Below, piece after piece: positions 7,738 to 16,781 of a stretch of 64,000 nucleotides of DNA. This stretch comes from Helicovermis profundi (GTDB lineage Bacteria > Bacillota > Clostridia > Peptostreptococcales > Acidaminobacteraceae): NCBI RefSeq assembly GCF_033097505.1, contig NZ_AP028654.1, positions 2,536,001 through 2,600,000 on the forward strand, written 5' to 3'. The notes below the pieces were generated by a model. It worked only from the letters and a program-made list of their open reading frames with translations, searched no databases and was not told the DNA's origin. Each line of letters opens with the position of its first letter. Positions within the stretch are counted from its first letter, which is position 1. The translations under genes and the position numbers were made by a program.

Positions 7738-8883
7738 TTACTTATCGAAGTCTGGTGGACAAATTCCAAGCGTACCCATCCAAACTGCTACATCATCTAT
7801 TTTCATTTTTGGTAAATGTTTTTGAGCCCATAAGAAACCTGCTGGAAGTGATGGTCCTCTTACTGATACCCTATATGGTTTTAATCCACCATCAGAAACA
7901 ATATAATAACCAAATTCACCTTTAGAAGATTCTACTTTTGCATAAGCCTCACCTGGAGTAACTTTCAACATTCCTAAATTTCCTAAAGATGCATGTACTT
8001 CACCTTCAGGAATTTGTTTAATACACTGTCTAATTATATCTAAGGTTTGTTTATATTCTTTTCTAATTTGAACCGCTCTAGCAAATGCATCTCCACCTGT
8101 TTGAGTAATAACATCAAAATCAAGGTATGGATAAGCTGCGTATGGTGCATCTTTTCTAATATCAATGACATTTCCTGAAGCTCTAAGATTTGGACCAGAA
8201 AGCCCAGTTTTTCTTGCATCTTCTTTTGAAACAAATCCAAGACCTTTAAGTCTTTTGTGAATAATCGGGTTCTCAAATAATACTCTATCATACTCTGGAA
8301 TTCTTGATTCAAGATAATCTAAAGTTTCATTTAATTTTTTAAAGAATCCTCTCGGTGCGTCGCGTCTTACACCACCAGGAATATTATAAATATGATATAC
8401 TCTTCCTCCAGTCAACCATTCAAACATATCTAAAACCCTGTCTCTATCCGCCATACTCCAGTACATTGGAGTATATAAACCAAGTGAAGCTCCAGCTCCA
8501 CCAATAGATATAAGGTGAGAAGTTAATCTGCTCATTTCAAGAGTAATTGTTCTAAGATATTTTGCTCTCTCAGGTATTTCTACATTCATAATTTTTTCTA
8601 CTGCCATACAATAGGCAACTTCATTTGGATCTGGATCCATAACACATATTCTTGGTACAAGTGTTAAGTTCTGCACCCATCCTCTTTGCTCCATTAACTT
8701 TTCAAAGCCTCTATGAAGCTGACCTGCATTGGGTTTAACACTATTAATTTCTGTACCTACCATATCAAGAACATATCCGAAGTTTCCATGCATACCAGGA
8801 TGATTAGGTCCAAAAAACAAATCATATGTTGTATCTTTATCATCTTTTGTCATTTTAGTTAAACTATAAGAATTAAAATTCAT
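7738..8883 (-). CDS. mbxL: Mbx-like large subunit (NuoD-like; no NiFe ligands)
   Basis: 381 residues homologous to NuoD and the large subunit of membrane-bound hydrogenases (FGPNHPGMHGNFGYVLD near the N-terminus, LRTITLEMSRLTSHL in the middle). In [NiFe] hydrogenases two CxxC pairs bind the metal. Here the first place reads RICVMD (C80, D83) and the second GICPPDFDK (C375, D378), so the second cysteine of each pair is aspartate. A NiFe centre is therefore unlikely. The protein fits MbxL of the sulfane-reductase (MBS) branch. The stop and start of neighbouring genes overlap by a base (TAATG style). Confidence 0.9.
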   Translation of the reverse strand: MNFNSYSLTKMTKDDKDTTYDLFFGPNHPGMHGNFGYVLDMVGTEINSVKPNAGQLHRGFEKLMEQRGWVQNLTLVPRICVMDPDPNEVAYCMAVEKIMNVEIPERAKYLRTITLEMSRLTSHLISIGGAGASLGLYTPMYWSMADRDRVLDMFEWLTGGRVYHIYNIPGGVRRDAPRGFFKKLNETLDYLESRIPEYDRVLFENPIIHKRLKGLGFVSKEDARKTGLSGPNLRASGNVIDIRKDAPYAAYPYLDFDVITQTGGDAFARAVQIRKEYKQTLDIIRQCIKQIPEGEVHASLGNLGMLKVTPGEAYAKVESSKGEFGYYIVSDGGLKPYRVSVRGPSLPAGFLWAQKHLPKMKIDDVAVWMGTLGICPPDFDK

Positions 8884-9362
8884 TATTTATTACCTCCATT
8901 CCTCTTAGAACCAAAAAGTTCTTCAGAAAATTGTTCAGTATTAAAGTCTTTTCTTAGCGGAGGAAGATCATTCCAGTTTTCTAAAAACAAGTGTGATAAG
9001 TCTTTATTACCTTCAAAATAAATTCCGTAAAACTCGTGAACTTCTTGTTCATAAAACTGAGCTTGTTCCCATAAATCAACAATACTTTGAATTACAGGTT
9101 CTTCCCTTGGAATTCTAACTTTAAAAATTATATGAATTTTTTCACTATATGAGTATATTTGGTATACCACTTCAAATTCATTTTCATTTATATAATCTAC
9201 TCCATTGATATTTGCTAAATGTTCGTATCCAATAGATTGAAGAAAATGTAGATCATTTACAAAACTATCTTTTGAAACTGAAACTTTAATTTGACCTTCA
9301 CATATTTTTTCTGCATTAAGACCTCTTGAGTGAAGAGTTTTTATTAAATTTGTAATTTTCAT
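8883..9362 (-). CDS. mbxK: Mbx-like NuoC-type subunit (MbxK)
   Basis: 159 residues of the 30-kDa NADH dehydrogenase/NuoC family. The signature region is EQEVHEFYGIYFEGN followed by LPPLRKDF. It is expected to bind between the NuoB- and NuoD-like subunits in the peripheral arm. ATG at 9362 overlaps the preceding stop by one base with GGAGGAG upstream, so translation is coupled. No cofactor ligands are expected or seen. Confidence 0.92.
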   Translation of the reverse strand: MKITNLIKTLHSRGLNAEKICEGQIKVSVSKDSFVNDLHFLQSIGYEHLANINGVDYINENEFEVVYQIYSYSEKIHIIFKVRIPREEPVIQSIVDLWEQAQFYEQEVHEFYGIYFEGNKDLSHLFLENWNDLPPLRKDFNTEQFSEELFGSKRNGGNK

Positions 9363-9973
9363 TATTGCTCTCCTCCATTTTCATCATGAATATATCTTAA
9401 CGCCGAACTTTCAAGTACAGGCTTAGTTCTTTTAAATAATCTATCTTGATTTTCTTTATAATAAGAGTAGTTTTCTTTATACTTTTGAAAAGCTTTCGCT
9501 TCTCCTCTTTGTATCATATCCATTAATTCAATCATACTATCAAGTATAGCCTCAGGACGCGGCATACAACCTGCAATAGTAATATCAATTGGAATATATT
9601 CACCAACGTTATTTACCGTATTGTATGAATCCCAATACATTCCACCATTAACAGTACATGAACCAAATGCAAGTACCCATTTTGGTTCTGGCATTTGTTC
9701 ATAAGTTCTAATAACTCTCTTCATTGTATTTGTTGAAACATATCCAGTAAGAAGCAATATATCAGCTTGTCTTGGAGTAGCCATTGGGCCAACTCCAAAT
9801 CTTTCAATATCCCATCTTGAAGTAAGAATAGGTGGAAGTTCCATTGCACCGCAACCAGTACAATAATGAAGCATCCAAAGCGAACGCTTTCTAAAATAAT
9901 TTATTACTTTATCCCAAAGTTTTTGGTCTTCTTGTTTCTTTTGCTCTTCTTTTGCATAATCTAAAATCTGCAT
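9362..9973 (-). CDS. mbxJ: Mbx-like small subunit (NuoB-like, proximal 4Fe-4S; MbxJ)
   Basis: 203 residues of the NuoB/20-kDa family. The four ligands of the terminal 4Fe-4S cluster are visible: C38 and C41 in YCTGCGAMEL, C106 in FGSCTVNGG and C136 in AGCMPRPEA. It passes electrons to the active site at the interface with the NuoD-like subunit. An AAGGAGG site precedes its ATG. The adjacent C-TGC pair keeps it in the NuoB/Mbh/Mbx group. Confidence 0.93.
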   Translation of the reverse strand: MQILDYAKEEQKKQEDQKLWDKVINYFRKRSLWMLHYCTGCGAMELPPILTSRWDIERFGVGPMATPRQADILLLTGYVSTNTMKRVIRTYEQMPEPKWVLAFGSCTVNGGMYWDSYNTVNNVGEYIPIDITIAGCMPRPEAILDSMIELMDMIQRGEAKAFQKYKENYSYYKENQDRLFKRTKPVLESSALRYIHDENGGEQ

Positions 9974-9982
9974 AAATCCTCC

Positions 9983-10864
9983 TTAAAACGCCAATAGTAA
10001 AAGCTGAACTACAGCAAGACCCATTGGGAAAATCCAAAGGAATTTAACCGCTTGTTCAATTTTATATCTAGGAAATATATTATCAAATATAACTGCAACT
10101 AAATAAACTCCAAGTTGCTTTAATACGAAATCAATTGGATTTGCTCCTCCACCAAAGAAGAAGTTAACAATTAACCCAGTTTCAACAAAAATCGAAACTG
10201 CATGAGTTAAAAATCCAAGACCTAAATATTTACCAGAAAGTTCTACCATTGGACCAGATGCTATCTCAGCAGGTGCTATCATAGCATCAAATGGTTTTTC
10301 TCCCATCATAGCTTGAAGCGTTATTTCAGCTGCAATATAGCCAAGAGGCATATGCCAAATGTTCCAATTCCATATCGAACCAGCCTGAGAAGCTGCAATT
10401 ACAGCAACTGATGAAGAATTATTAAATATAATCAAACCAAGAATAACTGTAAAAAAAGGAACTTCATATCCAAGCATCATTGTAAGTGCACGTGATACTC
10501 CAATAGCGGCATTTGGATTTCCACTAGCAGCAACTGCCATTGCCATTCCAAGATAACCAATTGCCATCAAATACATAATTACTACTATATTTGTGTTTGA
10601 TATAAAAGCTGTGTGACCTGAGATTGGAACATATAACATTGTTCCAATTAGACCTGCAAGCGACATTATCATACCTAAGTCCATAACAAAATTATGTGTT
10701 ATAGATTTTCTACTTAATAATTTAATTACATCCATAATTGATTGATAAAAAGGTGGTCCATATCTTAAATGTACTCTGGCAGTAACTTTTCTTCCTATAC
10801 CCATAAACGTTAGCCCTACTAGAATAGAACCAAAAGCGTATAATAATATATTCAAAATAACCAT
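9983..10864 (-). CDS. mbxM: Mbx-like NuoH-type membrane subunit (MbxM)
   Basis: About 293 residues, hydrophobic throughout, of the NuoH/HycD family that links the peripheral arm to the membrane arm. GPPFYQSIMDVIKLLSRK is the conserved cytoplasmic loop, and GYEVPFF and FDAMIAPAEIASGP are further family landmarks. The ATG at 10864 is preferred over the in-frame GTG at 10876 because the G-rich ribosome site overlaps the GTG. It overlaps the preceding stop in a TAATG arrangement. Confidence 0.92.
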   Translation of the reverse strand: MVILNILLYAFGSILVGLTFMGIGRKVTARVHLRYGPPFYQSIMDVIKLLSRKSITHNFVMDLGMIMSLAGLIGTMLYVPISGHTAFISNTNIVVIMYLMAIGYLGMAMAVAASGNPNAAIGVSRALTMMLGYEVPFFTVILGLIIFNNSSSVAVIAASQAGSIWNWNIWHMPLGYIAAEITLQAMMGEKPFDAMIAPAEIASGPMVELSGKYLGLGFLTHAVSIFVETGLIVNFFFGGGANPIDFVLKQLGVYLVAVIFDNIFPRYKIEQAVKFLWIFPMGLAVVQLLLLAF

Positions 10865-12747
10865 TATATTATCCACCCCCCTATTATTAGTATCGCAATT
10901 CCAATATATAACATAAGAATAGCTCCTTCACTTTTTGTATATAAAATACCTAGCGCGTTACTTACTCGTTCAACTATTCTTCCAAAAGAACTCATCCATC
11001 TATCAAATGAAATAAGTGAAAGCATTGGATTAAATATTTGCTTAAAGGGCTGATAAAATCCATAAGAAAAATTAAATCTTTCAGGTGTAGTTCCCCAGTC
11101 TTCTGGTCTTTCACCGCCAGTATAATTATCTTCTTGAGCCACTTTCGTTTGTTTAGCTGAAAAAATATACATTATTAAAGAAATTGCAAAAGCTGCCATA
11201 AATACATAGAATAAATATGTTAAATTAAGGTCAGAATTAGAAAGTGCACTATGAACAGTAGTCCAAGTTGCTTCTTTAACTTTGTATCCCATACTTACTA
11301 AAACAACATGTATAGGCTTTGTAATAATTCCAGGAATAACTCCTACTAATAACATAATAACCATAAGTATAGTCATTGGAATAGCCATAAAAAGTGGTGC
11401 TTCTTTTACACTTTTGTATTTATCAGGTAATTGTCCTAAAAATACTGAAGCTAGACATCTAAATAAATACATAAATGCTCCAGTTGAAGCAAATATCATT
11501 GCAATGGCAACAAATAGCATTCTTTGAGACATTAAAGCTTGTATTATTTGCCATTTAGAAGTAAATCCATTTAATGGCGGTATTCCAGCTGCTGAAATAA
11601 TGGCAAGTAAATAGACCATAAATGTAAGTGGCATTTTATAAACTAATCCACCTAATTTATGCATATCTCTTTCCCCAGTTCTGTAAATGACTGCTGCAAG
11701 AGATAAGAAAATTGCTGTTTTAAATATCATATGGTTAACTGAATGAAATAATGCTCCTTCAATACCAATAGCACTCATGGTAGATAGACCCATAACAATA
11801 TATCCAATATTTGCTACTGAAGAATATGCAAATAATTTTTTCATATCTGTTTGGAATATTGCAAGTAAGGTAGCAAGGACTGATGTAATAGCTCCAAGAT
11901 AAGCTAACATATATGCAGGTTCATTTATTTTCCCAAGTGCTGGTATATTAGCATTTTGTAAAATAGGAAGAATAAAAACTGCAATACCATAAACACCATA
12001 TTTACTCATAACTGTAGATAAAAACGGTGTAAAATCATCCGGTGACTCTGCGTAAGCCTTTGAAGGCCACATATAAAACGGAAATACTGCAGATTTAATT
12101 AAAAATGTTGTTACAAATAATCCTATATAAAATAAAGCTAAACCATAATTTACCGAAAATAATTTAATTACACTATCAATCGATCTAGCAATATCAAACG
12201 AATTGGCTAAATTTGAAACTAAAATTATTCCAAGCAAAAGTGTTGATGTTCCAATTAAAGAAATTGATAAATAAAACTTTGCCGCTTTTGCCGATACTTC
12301 TTTTCCATGAGCAATTATAAAATATGCAGTTGTACTCATAGCTTCCCACATAATAAAAAACATAAGCCAATCTTTTGCAAAGAATATTCCTAAATTTGAA
12401 AAGATAAGTATCAGCCAAATTGGTGCAGTTTTACTATCGTGTTTTTTATCATTGTAAGCTATAGAGAACATAGCTATTAATAAAGTTGTAAGTGATGCAA
12501 AGAACGCAAAAAACCATCCAAGTGGACTATTTACTAGACCGAGTACTACATTTTGGTTAAATATTTTAAAACCAAGTTCAACATTATAAACTAAGTCCCA
12601 TTTTCCATACATAGTGTATAATTCATAGCTAAGAAATCCTGAAACTACGAAAAATAGCGACCAAACTACTTTTTGATACTTCATGATTACAGTAGTAAGA
12701 AGTGCCACTAGAAGAGGCAATAATAATATCATTAACATCTTATCCAC
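10864..12747 (-). CDS. Antiporter-like subunit 2 (NuoL/MrpD-like, MbxH' type)
   Basis: About 627 residues and some 15 membrane helices, of the proton-conducting transporter family (NuoL/M/N, MrpA/D). WEAMSTTAYFIIAHGKE carries the conserved membrane glutamate, FPFYMWPSKAYAESP is the discontinuous-helix lysine region, and HSVNHMIFKTAIFLS is the later histidine/lysine helix. A hydrophilic segment (GGERPEDWGTTPE) and a terminal helix follow. Having two adjacent antiporter-like subunits is a mark of the Mbx branch. GTG 12747 is chosen because GGGGAGG lies 8 bases upstream. Confidence 0.9.
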   Translation of the reverse strand: MDKMLMILLLPLLVALLTTVIMKYQKVVWSLFFVVSGFLSYELYTMYGKWDLVYNVELGFKIFNQNVVLGLVNSPLGWFFAFFASLTTLLIAMFSIAYNDKKHDSKTAPIWLILIFSNLGIFFAKDWLMFFIMWEAMSTTAYFIIAHGKEVSAKAAKFYLSISLIGTSTLLLGIILVSNLANSFDIARSIDSVIKLFSVNYGLALFYIGLFVTTFLIKSAVFPFYMWPSKAYAESPDDFTPFLSTVMSKYGVYGIAVFILPILQNANIPALGKINEPAYMLAYLGAITSVLATLLAIFQTDMKKLFAYSSVANIGYIVMGLSTMSAIGIEGALFHSVNHMIFKTAIFLSLAAVIYRTGERDMHKLGGLVYKMPLTFMVYLLAIISAAGIPPLNGFTSKWQIIQALMSQRMLFVAIAMIFASTGAFMYLFRCLASVFLGQLPDKYKSVKEAPLFMAIPMTILMVIMLLVGVIPGIITKPIHVVLVSMGYKVKEATWTTVHSALSNSDLNLTYLFYVFMAAFAISLIMYIFSAKQTKVAQEDNYTGGERPEDWGTTPERFNFSYGFYQPFKQIFNPMLSLISFDRWMSSFGRIVERVSNALGILYTKSEGAILMLYIGIAILIIGGWII

Positions 12748-12752
12748 TTTAA

Positions 12753-14225
12753 TCACCTCCCCTTAAATACTACATCTACATAATTTGTAGTTGAATTTAA
12801 AATTTCGTTTGCTGCGCTATTTACATTTGCTTTAATTAAACCAGGTTTAATTCCAATAGCTAAAACTATTATTGCAAGTGACGCTGCAATTACTAGTGAT
12901 GTTTTACGAGCACTAGATTTGAATTCTTCATTTTTATCTTTTTCTAAAAATAAGGTATGTGAAATTTTAAGGAAATAAACGCCTTCAATAATAGCTGTAA
13001 TAAGAATAATTATTATCCCAACAACCATAAATCCACTTCCATTTATTGCTCCTTGAATAACTCCAAGTTTTCCCCAGAAACCGGCGAAAAATGGAACACC
13101 CATTAAACTTAAAGATGCTACAACAAATGCTAGGCCTGACACGGGATGTTTTCTTCCAATACCTTTCATATCTTCCCAGTTATCACTCCCAGTCATAGAA
13201 ATAAACTCTCCTGCTAAAACAAATAGTATTGTTTTAGCTAAAAAGTTTGCTACAACCATATAAAAAGCACCAATTAAAGCTTGCTCATTTCCTACCATAA
13301 AACCAAATATTATAAGCCCCATTTGACCCATTGATGAAAATGCTAAAACTTTTTTCAACTTTTTCTCAGCAAAGGCAGCAATTTCACTTACAAGTATTGT
13401 TAGTGAAGCAATAATTAAAATTGAGTTGGCAATATTCGCATTTATCAGAATCCCTGATCCACTTGCCGCAAACATTGTTAATAAAATTCTTGCAATAATA
13501 TATGCACCGGCTGTACCAAGCATTCCATGAAGCATAACATTTACGCTTGTAGTTCCTCCAAAATATGCTTTTGGAACCCACATATTAAATGGAAATAACT
13601 CAAGCTCAACAAATATCCCTGCAAGCATTAACACAATTATTAGTTCTAATGTTAATGGATTTAATAAAGGTACTTTTGAAGCTATATCAGCAATATTTAA
13701 AGTTCCTAGAGTTTTGTAAATTATTCCTATCCCTATTAAAAGAAATGATGAAGCTGTTGAAGCTAATATCAAATATTTAAGAGCCGCTCCTGTACTTCTT
13801 TTATCTCTTGGGTATGCAATTAATGCAGTAATACCAAATGCAGTTAATTCACTAAAAATATAAAAATTGAAAATATCTCCAGTTAAAACAATTCCATTTG
13901 ATGCTGCAAGTAATACTAAGAATGTAGAATAAAATTGATAACTCTTTTCTCCTCTAATAACAAAAAGAGAAATAGCCGCAGCTAAATTTATTAAAATAAT
14001 AAAAGAAACCGACATCGGTGTTAATACAAAGTTTATTCCAAATGGAGCTTGCCACCCTCCTATTAGTACAGAAGTTGGTAATTTGTCACTAAGATATATA
14101 ATAATCGAAAAAATTTCCATAAATAAAGCGATTATTGTAGCAATTGTTCTATTTGCTTTTTTTGCAAACAAAGCAAGAAAAGCGCCAAGTAGAGGTATTA
14201 CTATTAAAAATAAAACACTATTCAT
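12753..14225 (-). CDS. mbxH: Antiporter-like subunit 1 (MrpD/NuoN-like, MbxH type)
   Basis: 490-residue membrane protein of the MrpD/NuoN family. FSELTAFGITALIAYP holds the conserved glutamate, FPFNMWVPKAYFGG the lysine/proline break, and NFLAKTILFVLAGEF the later lysine. It is expected to conduct Na+ or H+. Overlaps the MrpC-like gene by eight bases, with GGAGG before its ATG. The ion used cannot be told from sequence by eye. Confidence 0.92.
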   Translation of the reverse strand: MNSVLFLIVIPLLGAFLALFAKKANRTIATIIALFMEIFSIIIYLSDKLPTSVLIGGWQAPFGINFVLTPMSVSFIILINLAAAISLFVIRGEKSYQFYSTFLVLLAASNGIVLTGDIFNFYIFSELTAFGITALIAYPRDKRSTGAALKYLILASTASSFLLIGIGIIYKTLGTLNIADIASKVPLLNPLTLELIIVLMLAGIFVELELFPFNMWVPKAYFGGTTSVNVMLHGMLGTAGAYIIARILLTMFAASGSGILINANIANSILIIASLTILVSEIAAFAEKKLKKVLAFSSMGQMGLIIFGFMVGNEQALIGAFYMVVANFLAKTILFVLAGEFISMTGSDNWEDMKGIGRKHPVSGLAFVVASLSLMGVPFFAGFWGKLGVIQGAINGSGFMVVGIIIILITAIIEGVYFLKISHTLFLEKDKNEEFKSSARKTSLVIAASLAIIVLAIGIKPGLIKANVNSAANEILNSTTNYVDVVFKGR

Positions 14226-14589
14226 TTAAGCTTACCTCCTCTTCATCACTCGTATCAATACATACAGTTCCATGAGTTTTGTAATATCTTATTGTTAATC
14301 CAAGTGCAAAAGCTGTAGTACCAAGTCCAATTACAATTGATGTTAAGACTAAAGCCTGAGGCACAGGGTCTACCATATTAATAAGTTGATTTATGCTATC
14401 AGAAGAAGTAAGAATAGGAACTTGTCCACCTTCTTTATATCCAAATGCAACTAATAGTAAATTTATTCCTGTTTCAATTATATTTAAACTAAGAAGAATT
14501 TTTACAATATTTTTTCTTGTAAGAACTCCAAATAATCCAATAAAAATAAGAGAAGTTGATGATATAAGAAAAATACTAAGCATGCTCAT
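14218..14589 (-). CDS. mbxG: MrpC/NuoK-like subunit (MbxG)
   Basis: About 123 residues with three membrane helices. LSLNIIETGINLLLVAFGY is the NuoK/MrpC signature with its buried glutamate, and DPVPQALVLTSIVIGLGTTA is the next conserved helix. The ATG at 14589 is chosen because AAGGAGGAG lies just upstream; longer in-frame starts would run through the previous gene. It overlaps the upstream gene by 14 bases. Confidence 0.9.
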   Translation of the reverse strand: MSMLSIFLISSTSLIFIGLFGVLTRKNIVKILLSLNIIETGINLLLVAFGYKEGGQVPILTSSDSINQLINMVDPVPQALVLTSIVIGLGTTAFALGLTIRYYKTHGTVCIDTSDEEEVSLNE

Positions 14590-15337
14590 GTTCTTCTCCT
14601 CCTTCATAAAATTCAAAATAAATACCTGATATTTCTGCAGATACTTTAAAAGCAACTAAAGTATATAAAATAGGAATTAGTCCAGCAGAAAATAAATCTC
14701 CGACCTTTCCACCTTCAAGAAAATTAACAAAGAAGCTTCCTTTTAAAACAAATCCAAGTATTGCTAAAGAAAATATCAAAGTTCCCATAATAGCTTCAAT
14801 TCTTTTTAAATTAGTATGCGAAATTGTTTGTTTTCCAGCTAAAACACCTACAAGAACAGCTGAACTCATTATTGCACCAGCTGGAAATCCACCACCGGGT
14901 GAAATATGACCATTAATAAACATATATCCACCAACTAATAACATAAAAGTCATAATAATTGGAGTCCAATGATATAATAACTCAGTTGACTCTTTAATTT
15001 TTCTATCTTCCCTTGGAATTACAAGGCCAAATCCCATAACAGTTATAAAAAGAACAATTACTTCAAGTGAAGTATCAAACAATCTATAATCAGCTACAAC
15101 AGATGTAACTATATTTGCAGCACTGTCTTCAGCAGTAGTTCCCCAGTCATACTTACTATTTTCATCTAAAACATTTTTATTTAAATATCTATAAGCAACT
15201 CTATTTTCAATAACATTGTCATCTGTAAGTTTTACACCAACTCCATCATCCGTTGCAACAGTATAAATAAAATATGCTAAAACTGCTAAAAAAGCAATCG
15301 CTAAGATGTTTAATAGTAATGATTTATCATTTTTCAT
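14576..15337 (-). CDS. mbxF: Fused MbhE/MrpB-like subunit (MbxF type)
   Basis: 253 residues. The N-terminal part (1-95) has one helix and resembles the MbhE/MrpA C-terminal piece, ending DYRLFDTSLEVIVLFITVMG. The remainder is the MnhB domain with four helices and the family loop GHISPGGGFPAGAI. In archaeal Mbh these are two proteins (E and F); a single longer protein fits the Mbx arrangement. The C-terminus is His/Glu rich (HEHA). Confidence 0.85.
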   Translation of the reverse strand: MKNDKSLLLNILAIAFLAVLAYFIYTVATDDGVGVKLTDDNVIENRVAYRYLNKNVLDENSKYDWGTTAEDSAANIVTSVVADYRLFDTSLEVIVLFITVMGFGLVIPREDRKIKESTELLYHWTPIIMTFMLLVGGYMFINGHISPGGGFPAGAIMSSAVLVGVLAGKQTISHTNLKRIEAIMGTLIFSLAILGFVLKGSFFVNFLEGGKVGDLFSAGLIPILYTLVAFKVSAEISGIYFEFYEGGEEHEHA

Positions 15338-15357
15338 CTTACTTATCCTCCGTTTTT

Positions 15358-15591
15358 TTACTCAGAAATCCTCTTATACGATAAAATAAAGATTGCAGTA
15401 GTTATACCAGCTCCAATTGAAGCTTCTGTAATTGCAACGTCTGGTGCATGCATAAAAATAAATGATACAGCAGAAACTAATGATACAACCGCAAAAATAA
15501 TTATTGCTTTTAGTATACTTTTAGTAATTACGACCCAAATAGCAGTAATAACCATTACTAAAGATAATAAACTAGCTAATACTATCATCAT
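15358..15591 (-). CDS. mbxD: DUF4040 membrane subunit (MbxD type)
   Basis: 77 residues, three helices, with the motif FMHAPDVAITEASIGAG that marks the DUF4040/MbhD piece of MrpA. GGAGG lies 8 bases before ATG 15591; an in-frame GTG at 15600 is less likely. Overlaps the MrpG-like gene. It forms part of the ion pathway in Mrp-type modules. Confidence 0.88.
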   Translation of the reverse strand: MMIVLASLLSLVMVITAIWVVITKSILKAIIIFAVVSLVSAVSFIFMHAPDVAITEASIGAGITTAIFILSYKRISE

Positions 15592-15934
15592 TATTATCAC
15601 CTCCGTCTTCTTCTAGATCTACTTTAAACCTATCTTCAAATGCATTTTCGCTGAGAATAAAATTTTCTTTATTTCTTATTAACGCTGCCCTAGTTATTTT
15701 ATGCGAAGAAATCGGTCCTGTTGCAAAAAAGAATAAGGCAATAATCACTAGTTTAAATCCCCATGCTGGGTGAAAAAATATAAGACCAATTAAAAATGAT
15801 ACAATACCCAGAGTAGAAGCTTTCGTTCCTGCCTGAGATTGATTTAAAACGTCAGGCATTCTAAAAACGCCAAGTCCACCTAAAAAAAGGAATATGGCAC
15901 CTATTGTTAAAAATATATAACCAATAATTGTCAC
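15572..15934 (-). CDS. mbxC: MrpG-like subunit (MbxC)
   Basis: 120 residues of the MnhG family: three helices, with GVFRMPDVLNQSQAGTKAST as the conserved segment. The hydrophilic tail (LEEDGGDNNDD) is acidic and longer than in many homologues. It overlaps the DUF4040 gene by 20 bases and lies one base after the MrpF-like gene. Confidence 0.9.
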   Translation of the reverse strand: MTIIGYIFLTIGAIFLFLGGLGVFRMPDVLNQSQAGTKASTLGIVSFLIGLIFFHPAWGFKLVIIALFFFATGPISSHKITRAALIRNKENFILSENAFEDRFKVDLEEDGGDNNDDSIS

Positions 15935-15935
15935 T

Positions 15936-16184
15936 TTATAAGCCCCCTTCTAAATATCTTGCCATTGCAATTACAGACGTAAACGATAAAATCGCATACA
16001 CTAACACAACGTCTAGTAGTAATCCATTATTACTTAGATGAGCAGCAATCAATAAAATTGCAGAAGTAATAGTAGTCAGTGTATCAACAGCAACTACCCT
16101 ATTTTCAAGTTCTTTTCCTTTTATAATTCTTAGAATTGTTAGAATTACTCCAAAAAGAATCAATCCAGTAATCAAATACATCAT
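15936..16184 (-). CDS. mbxB: MrpF-like subunit (MbxB)
   Basis: 82 residues, three helices, of the MnhF/MrpF family; RVVAVDTLTTITSAILLI is the conserved central helix. The ATG at 16184 overlaps the MrpE-like stop (ATGA), with AAAGGAG upstream. Confidence 0.9.
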   Translation of the reverse strand: MMYLITGLILFGVILTILRIIKGKELENRVVAVDTLTTITSAILLIAAHLSNNGLLLDVVLVYAILSFTSVIAMARYLEGGL

Positions 16185-16657
16185 TTGTCAAGCGCTCCTT
16201 TCAACGTTTTTTCAAACGGCAACAAAATATCATCAGCATCTGAAACCTTTTTTCCATCAACAACATGAATATAAAGTTCATCGCCAACCAAATCAATTGT
16301 TAGTGTTCCTGGTGTCAACGTTATTGAATTAGCAAGAACTGCTTTTCCAAGTTCAGATCTAATACTTGTTTTCACCTTAACAATTTTTGGTGAAATAGGT
16401 AAACTTGGTGTAAGTACAATTTTTGCAATTGAAAAATTAGCTTTAATTAATTCCCAAGCAAAAATAAAAATAAATTTAAAAACATAAGGAATTCCAGAAA
16501 TTTTATACATTTCTTTACCTTTAATTCTAATAGAAACTAGTAAAGAAATACTAAAACTTAAAATAATGCCTACTATGAGTTCTTGAAAAGATAGTGGAAA
16601 AACTAATCCAGCCCAAAAAACAAATAGAGTAATAAAAAGTAATATAAAATTACCCAT
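16181..16657 (-). CDS. mbxA: MrpE-like subunit (MbxA), first gene of the Mbx-like operon
   Basis: 158 residues of the MnhE/MrpE family: two to three N-terminal helices followed by a soluble domain containing ITLTPGTLTIDL, the family signature. ATG 16657 follows CGGAGGTG. The order from here (MrpE, MrpF, MrpG, DUF4040, MrpB, MrpC, two MrpD-like, NuoH, NuoB, NuoC, NuoD, NuoI) is the mbxABCDFGHH'MJKLN order known from Pyrococcus furiosus. Confidence 0.92.
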   Translation of the reverse strand: MGNFILLFITLFVFWAGLVFPLSFQELIVGIILSFSISLLVSIRIKGKEMYKISGIPYVFKFIFIFAWELIKANFSIAKIVLTPSLPISPKIVKVKTSIRSELGKAVLANSITLTPGTLTIDLVGDELYIHVVDGKKVSDADDILLPFEKTLKGALDK

Positions 16658-16781
16658 AGGTGCACACCTCCGTTAACAATATGCTAGAAAAATATATCAA
16701 TAAAACTTTACAAATAATTTTTGTAATTTATACCCCCCTCATTAAATTTAGAATAACTATCTAAAATATATCATCAAATAA

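Noticed and set aside
7738..8883. [NiFe]-hydrogenase large subunit
   Set aside because: Only one cysteine of each CxxC pair is left and no maturation genes accompany the operon.
7234..16657. Respiratory complex I (nuo)
   Set aside because: NuoE, F and G and the usual nuo order are absent, while MrpE/F/G-like genes are present.
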